34,708 nt of DNA from Ignavibacteria bacterium (GTDB taxonomy: Bacteria; Bacteroidota; Ignavibacteria; Tepidaquicellales; OLB5): contig JAUQWT010000085.1 in the NCBI GenBank assembly GCA_030835005.1, positions 1 through 34,708 on the forward strand, in the 5' to 3' direction. The notes below the pieces were generated by a model. It was not told the origin of the DNA. It saw only the letters and a program-made list of their open reading frames with translations, and searched no databases. Below are positions 30,909 to 34,708 of the stretch, one piece after another. How positions within the stretch are numbered: position 1 is the stretch's first letter; each line of letters begins with the position of its first letter. The translations under genes and the position numbers were made by a program.

Positions 30909-33334
30909 TTAACCACAATATTTACAAGCTTGTTCTTTACAACTATTTCCTTAACGATCTGTTTACCCTCAAGGTAAGTTTTTACTTTCTCGTCACTTTT
31001 TACAAGTTCTTTCAGTTTTTCTTCGTCTGTATCGTTTTCCACTTCAACTCTTGCTCTTACTTTCCCGTTAACCTGCCCAACAACCGTCACAACGCTGCGC
31101 TGCACTTTCGCGGGGTCATACACCGGCCATGAAGCAGTTGATATCGTTTCTGTGTTGCCCAGCTTCTGCCAAAGCTCTTCGGCAATATGCGGCGCAAGAG
31201 GAGCAAGCAGTTTCACCAATGCAATTACAAGATCTTTCGGAATAACTTCAAGCTTTGAGATCTCATTTACATATATCATTAACTCACTGATGCATGTGTT
31301 GAACTTCATATCCATATCTTCAATATCATCGGTAACTTTCTTAACTGTACGGTTCATCAGGCGTTCGGTTTCACCTTCAGGCTTAACATCTTTTATTGCC
31401 TTATGGATATTGCCTTCTTCATCAATTATCAGTCTCCATACTTTGTTAAGAAATCTGTAAACGCCTTCAATACCTTTGGTTGACCAAGGTTTGGTTGCGC
31501 TTAGGGGACCGAGGAACATTTCAAAAAGCCTCAGAGAATCTGCGCCATAATCTGCGATAACCTCATCGGGACTTACAACATTGCCGCGGGATTTACTCAT
31601 CTTGTTTGAATCTTCGCCAAGTATCATCCCCTGGTGATACAACCTGACAAACGGTTCACGTGTTGATACATATCCCAGATCAAACAGCACTTTATGCCAG
31701 AACCTTGCATAAAGCAGATGCAGTACTGCATGTTCTGCACCTCCAAGATACAAATTCACAGGCATCCAGTATTTTTCTTTTTCTTTGCTTACTATTTCTT
31801 TATCATTATTCGGGTCTAGGAATCTTAAGTAATACCAGCACGAGCCGGCCCATTGAGGCATAGTATTGGTTTCGCGCTTTGCAGGTTTACCCGTTTCTTT
31901 ATCAATAGTGTTTACCCATTCAGAAATTCCGGCAAGCGGCGATTCACCCGTTCCGATCGATTTATAATTATCAACCTCCGGAAGCATAACAGGCAGGTCC
32001 TCTTCAGGAACAAGCTTTGCTGTTCCGTCTTCAAGGTAGATTATCGGGAACGGCTCTCCCCAGAATCTCTGGCGCGAAAAAAGCCAGTCGCGAAGTTTAT
32101 ACTGAACCGTAGATTTCCCGAGTCCTTTAGATTCCAGCCAATCAATAACCTTCTTCTTTGCTTTTTCTGTCTTCAATCCTGTGATGAAACCTGAATTGAC
32201 AGCAATGCCTTCTTCGGCAAAAGCTTCTTTCTGAATGTCACCTTCTCCGCTTAAAGGCCTTACAACTTCAACAATTGGCAAATGAAATTTTGTCGCAAAT
32301 TCCCAGTCGCGTTCATCATGCCCCGGTACTGCCATGATAGCTCCCGTGCCGTAACCTGTCAGCACATAATCACTGATCCAGATCGGTATCTCCTCGTTGT
32401 TGACGGGATTAACCGCATACGCGCCGGTGAATACACCTGTTTTATCTTTATCAAGTGATTGGCGCTCAAGATCAGATTTATGTGCTGCATTATCTTTATA
32501 AATATCAACAGCGGTTTTGTTATCAGCCTGAGTGATAAGTTCAACATACGGATGTTCCGGAGCAAGCACCATATAAGTTGCTCCCCAAAGCGTATCCGGG
32601 CGTGTTGTAAAAACTTCGAGAGTCTCCGGCCTGTTTTTAATTTGGAACGTTACCTTCGCGCCTTCAGATTTTCCTATCCAGTTGCGCTGCATTTCTTTTG
32701 TACTCTCTGGCCAGTCAAGCATATCAAGATCAATAAGTAAACGCTCTGCGTATTCCGTTATCTTCAGCATCCATTGTTTCATCGGACGGCGGACAACTGT
32801 AAATCCTTTTTCGGTCTGTTCCGGTACTTCTTCGTTTGCTAGCACAGTGCCAAGCTCGGGGCACCAGTTCACGGCAACCTCTGCCTGGTAAGCCAGTCCT
32901 TTTCTGTAGAGCTGCATGAATATCCACTGAGTCCATTTATAATACTTAGGGTCAAATGTTGTAACTTCTCTGTCCCAATCGATCGAGAGGCCGATCAATT
33001 TAAGCTGCCGCTTGAAATTATCAATGCTTTTTTGAGTTGTTATGCGCGGGTGAATTCCGGTCTTGATCGCGTACTGCTCTGCCGGAAGTCCAAATGAATC
33101 CCAGCCCATCGGGTGAAGCACATTAAACCCCTTCATTCTCTTATATCTTGCAATAATATCGGTTGCAGTATATCCTTCAGGGTGGCCAACATGCAGGCCG
33201 TCGCTTGAAGGGTAAGGGAAAAAGTCCAGTACATAGTATTTAGGCTTTAAACTATCTTCTTTTGCGGCAAAAGTTTTGTTTTCTTCCCAATATTTCTGCC
33301 ATTTCTGCTCTATTTCAGTGAAATTATACTTCAT
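30905..33334 (-). CDS. leuS: Leucyl-tRNA synthetase
   Basis: An 809-residue class I synthetase. The HIGH motif reads HVGH (48-51 in [11 protein letters not shown]), the KMSKS motif is intact ([10 protein letters not shown], near residue 577), and a CP1 editing domain lies between them with [20 protein letters not shown] and [16 protein letters not shown]. The C-terminal anticodon-binding and tail domains are present, including [14 protein letters not shown] and [11 protein letters not shown]. The length is normal for bacteria. The start is ATG 33334. A TAATTTTG on the minus strand at 33347-33340 sits so close to the start that a leaderless message would result if it were the -7 element. Confidence 0.98.
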   Translation of the reverse strand: MKYNFTEIEQKWQKYWEENKTFAAKEDSLKPKYYVLDFFPYPSSDGLHVGHPEGYTATDIIARYKRMKGFNVLHPMGWDSFGLPAEQYAIKTGIHPRITTQKSIDNFKRQLKLIGLSIDWDREVTTFDPKYYKWTQWIFMQLYRKGLAYQAEVAVNWCPELGTVLANEEVPEQTEKGFTVVRRPMKQWMLKITEYAERLLIDLDMLDWPESTKEMQRNWIGKSEGAKVTFQIKNRPETLEVFTTRPDTLWGATYMVLAPEHPYVELITQADNKTAVDIYKDNAAHKSDLERQSLDKDKTGVFTGAYAVNPVNNEEIPIWISDYVLTGYGTGAIMAVPGHDERDWEFATKFHLPIVEVVRPLSGEGDIQKEAFAEEGIAVNSGFITGLKTEKAKKKVIDWLESKGLGKSTVQYKLRDWLFSRQRFWGEPFPIIYLEDGTAKLVPEEDLPVMLPEVDNYKSIGTGESPLAGISEWVNTIDKETGKPAKRETNTMPQWAGSCWYYLRFLDPNNDKEIVSKEKEKYWMPVNLYLGGAEHAVLHLLYARFWHKVLFDLGYVSTREPFVRLYHQGMILGEDSNKMSKSRGNVVSPDEVIADYGADSLRLFEMFLGPLSATKPWSTKGIEGVYRFLNKVWRLIIDEEGNIHKAIKDVKPEGETERLMNRTVKKVTDDIEDMDMKFNTCISELMIYVNEISKLEVIPKDLVIALVKLLAPLAPHIAEELWQKLGNTETISTASWPVYDPAKVQRSVVTVVGQVNGKVRARVEVENDTDEEKLKELVKSDEKVKTYLEGKQIVKEIVVKNKLVNIVVK

Positions 33335-33560
33335 ATTTACAAAATTACAAACTTGTTAAGTAATAATCAGTGTTATTATTGCGGGATTTATTAACTTTAA
33401 GCTTGTATGACAGTATTTAACAGCATTGTTGACAGTCCATATGCAATACTACACAGTCTCTGAATTGAATTTTATTTAAGCATTCCTATACGTAAATTCG
33501 TAATCATGAAAAAAAACGTGATAAATAGTAAGTTATAAATAACCCTGATAAAATAAAATA

Positions 33561-34400
33561 ATGGCTCATCCGTTAAAAGATATAAAGCTTATCGTAATTG
33601 ATATTGATGGTACTCTGGTAGATTCTGAAGGTAATGTTGGCGAAAAGACGCTGCGGCTTGCCAAAGAATTGAAAAAACAGAATATCCTTTGCACACTTTC
33701 TTCGGCTAGATCATTTCATTTCTCCTCACATATTGCCGACGATATGGAGATCGATATTCCGTTTGTTACTCTTGATGGTGCCCTTATAAAGAACCGAAAC
33801 GGTCAAACTGTATTCAAAGGAGTCATAAAGAATACTGTTATTAACAAAGCAATAAAACTTGCCGAGAATAATTATGGCAAGATTACTATGTGCGACGAGT
33901 TTAATTTATTTGTTACGCCAAGAAATGCTGTTGTTAAAGAATTCACAAGGCTAAGTACTCCCGTTAAGGAAGTCCGGGACTTCTCTTCTGTTAAAGATAT
34001 TCTGGAGATACTTATATATTGCGAAGATAAAGTAAGCGTGAAAGCGATTAAGCATAATTTCAGTTTCTTTGATAATTATGGAATTTCAATGAGTGTTACT
34101 AAATCACCCACACATGAATATTACCTGCTTACAATTAAAAGAAAAGGAAGTAATAAGCTTGAAAGCGTTAAGAGACTGGTAAAGCATCTTGGACTGAGCA
34201 AAAAGAATGTTGCTGTTATTGGAGACTGGCATAATGATATGCCCCTATTTGATTACGGCGCATATAATATCGCAGTACAGAATGCGATTCCCGAACTGAA
34301 GCGCAAAGCAGATTACGTAACTAAATCAACTAATAACGAAGACGCCGTTGGCGAAGTCCTTGAGATAGTCCATAATTACCGTTTGAACGGTTCGGGCTGA
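33561..34400 (+). CDS. Cof-type HAD hydrolase
   Basis: A 279-residue haloacid-dehalogenase superfamily phosphatase. Motif I is IDIDGT with nucleophile D14 and acid D16. A C2 cap follows (about 85-195), then motif III Lys (KRLVKHLG) and motif IV GDWHNDMPLF. Members dephosphorylate sugar phosphates or cofactors such as pyridoxal phosphate and flavin; the substrate is not evident. The start is ATG 33561. It lies 68 bases before purK on the same strand. Confidence 0.9.
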   Translation: MAHPLKDIKLIVIDIDGTLVDSEGNVGEKTLRLAKELKKQNILCTLSSARSFHFSSHIADDMEIDIPFVTLDGALIKNRNGQTVFKGVIKNTVINKAIKLAENNYGKITMCDEFNLFVTPRNAVVKEFTRLSTPVKEVRDFSSVKDILEILIYCEDKVSVKAIKHNFSFFDNYGISMSVTKSPTHEYYLLTIKRKGSNKLESVKRLVKHLGLSKKNVAVIGDWHNDMPLFDYGAYNIAVQNAIPELKRKADYVTKSTNNEDAVGEVLEIVHNYRLNGSG

Positions 34401-34468
34401 TATTATTTTTAGAGATCTATTATTGAATTCATTTCTTATCCATTTTAAATTATCCTGCCTTTTAATAA

Positions 34469-34708
34469 TTGAGGAAACCTGAAATAATCGGAATACTTGG
34501 CGGCGGACAACTTGCAAGAATGTCGGCCTTTGCCGCAAAGCGCATGGGTTTTGGCGTTGCAGTGGTTGAAAAGAAAAGACACTCGCCTGCCGGACAGATA
34601 GCCGAACATGAACTCAAAGGATGGGTAAGCAGCTCTCAGCTTTTGAAAAAACTTTCGGCTATTAGCAGTGTTGTAACACTTGAAAATGAATTCGTTGATT
34701 ATCGCCGC
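34469..34708 (+). CDS. purK: N5-carboxyaminoimidazole ribonucleotide synthase (5' part)
   Basis: The first 80 codons of a gene cut by the window edge. IIGILGGGQLARMSAFAAKRMGFGVAVVE is the N-terminal Rossmann-like strand and glycine loop of PurK, followed by SPAGQIAEHEL and a late SSVVTLENEFVD matching the family's TYEFENV segment. PurK uses ATP and bicarbonate to carboxylate aminoimidazole ribonucleotide in purine synthesis. The start is taken as TTG at 34469, since no ATG precedes the conserved strand. Confidence 0.92.
   Translation, partial: MRKPEIIGILGGGQLARMSAFAAKRMGFGVAVVEKKRHSPAGQIAEHELKGWVSSSQLLKKLSAISSVVTLENEFVDYRR

Noticed and set aside
33340-33347. TAATTTTG on the minus strand just before leuS
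   Set aside because: It matches the -7 element but would imply a leaderless message and has no TTG at the proper distance, so I did not list it as a promoter.
1-34708. Insertion sequences, integrases, phage genes, CRISPR arrays, tRNA or rRNA genes
   Set aside because: I looked for transposase or integrase motifs, regular spacer-repeat patterns and tRNA T-loop consensus outside genes and found nothing convincing.

Overview
The window suggests a member of the Bacteroidota/Chlorobiota/Ignavibacteriota superphylum, most likely an Ignavibacteria-type bacterium. The evidence is the low GC content, two secreted proteins ending in a type IX secretion (T9SS) C-terminal domain with the NYPNPFNP linker, a PorX-type T9SS regulator, TTG start codons on several genes, and Bacteroidetes-type promoters (TTTG, about 19-21 bp, TAnnTTTG). 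This placement is an inference from gene content. No rRNA or tRNA was found.

Layout. Positions 1-9185 are accessory: three paralogues of one unrecognised family (the C-terminus of one at 1-255, whole copies at 2251-3687 and 7725-9185, all on +) alternate with minus-strand envelope genes. These are a frameshifted beta-propeller pseudogene, an intact eight-repeat SBBP propeller, and a four-gene cluster (small basic protein, exported protein, lipoprotein, outer-membrane barrel). Positions 9265-16845 are core: rpsT, porX, tsaE-tsaB, accD, panC-panD, an exported YESQAD-repeat protein overlapping panD, a GlmU-like nucleotidyltransferase and a PAP2 membrane enzyme.

Positions 16939-26501 (all minus) hold anaerobic respiration and sulfur functions: an OsmC protein, nrfHA (nitrite to ammonium), a porin-like protein, then an outer-membrane protein / acyl-CoA transferase / OsmC operon, then an sqr-tusE-dsrE2 operon. 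Positions 27078-34708 are housekeeping: a phosphoesterase, dapD, a Tat-exported Rieske protein, proline dehydrogenase, leuS with a DUF2203 gene, a HAD hydrolase and the start of purK.

The most notable signal is regulatory. The promoters of the outer-membrane/CoA-transferase operon and of the sqr operon have the same architecture: two ATGA-N6-TCAT palindromes, 22 bp centre to centre, with the proximal one exactly 22 bp from an identical TAATTTTG -7 element. This looks like a CRP/FNR-family regulon joining sulfide oxidation to an acyl-CoA/envelope operon. The regulator gene is not in the window.

Intergenic DNA is also structured. It has a recurring GGAGC-type terminator hairpin, some copies folding over a stop codon, several larger palindromes, and degenerate period-7 or period-8 arrays between genes.
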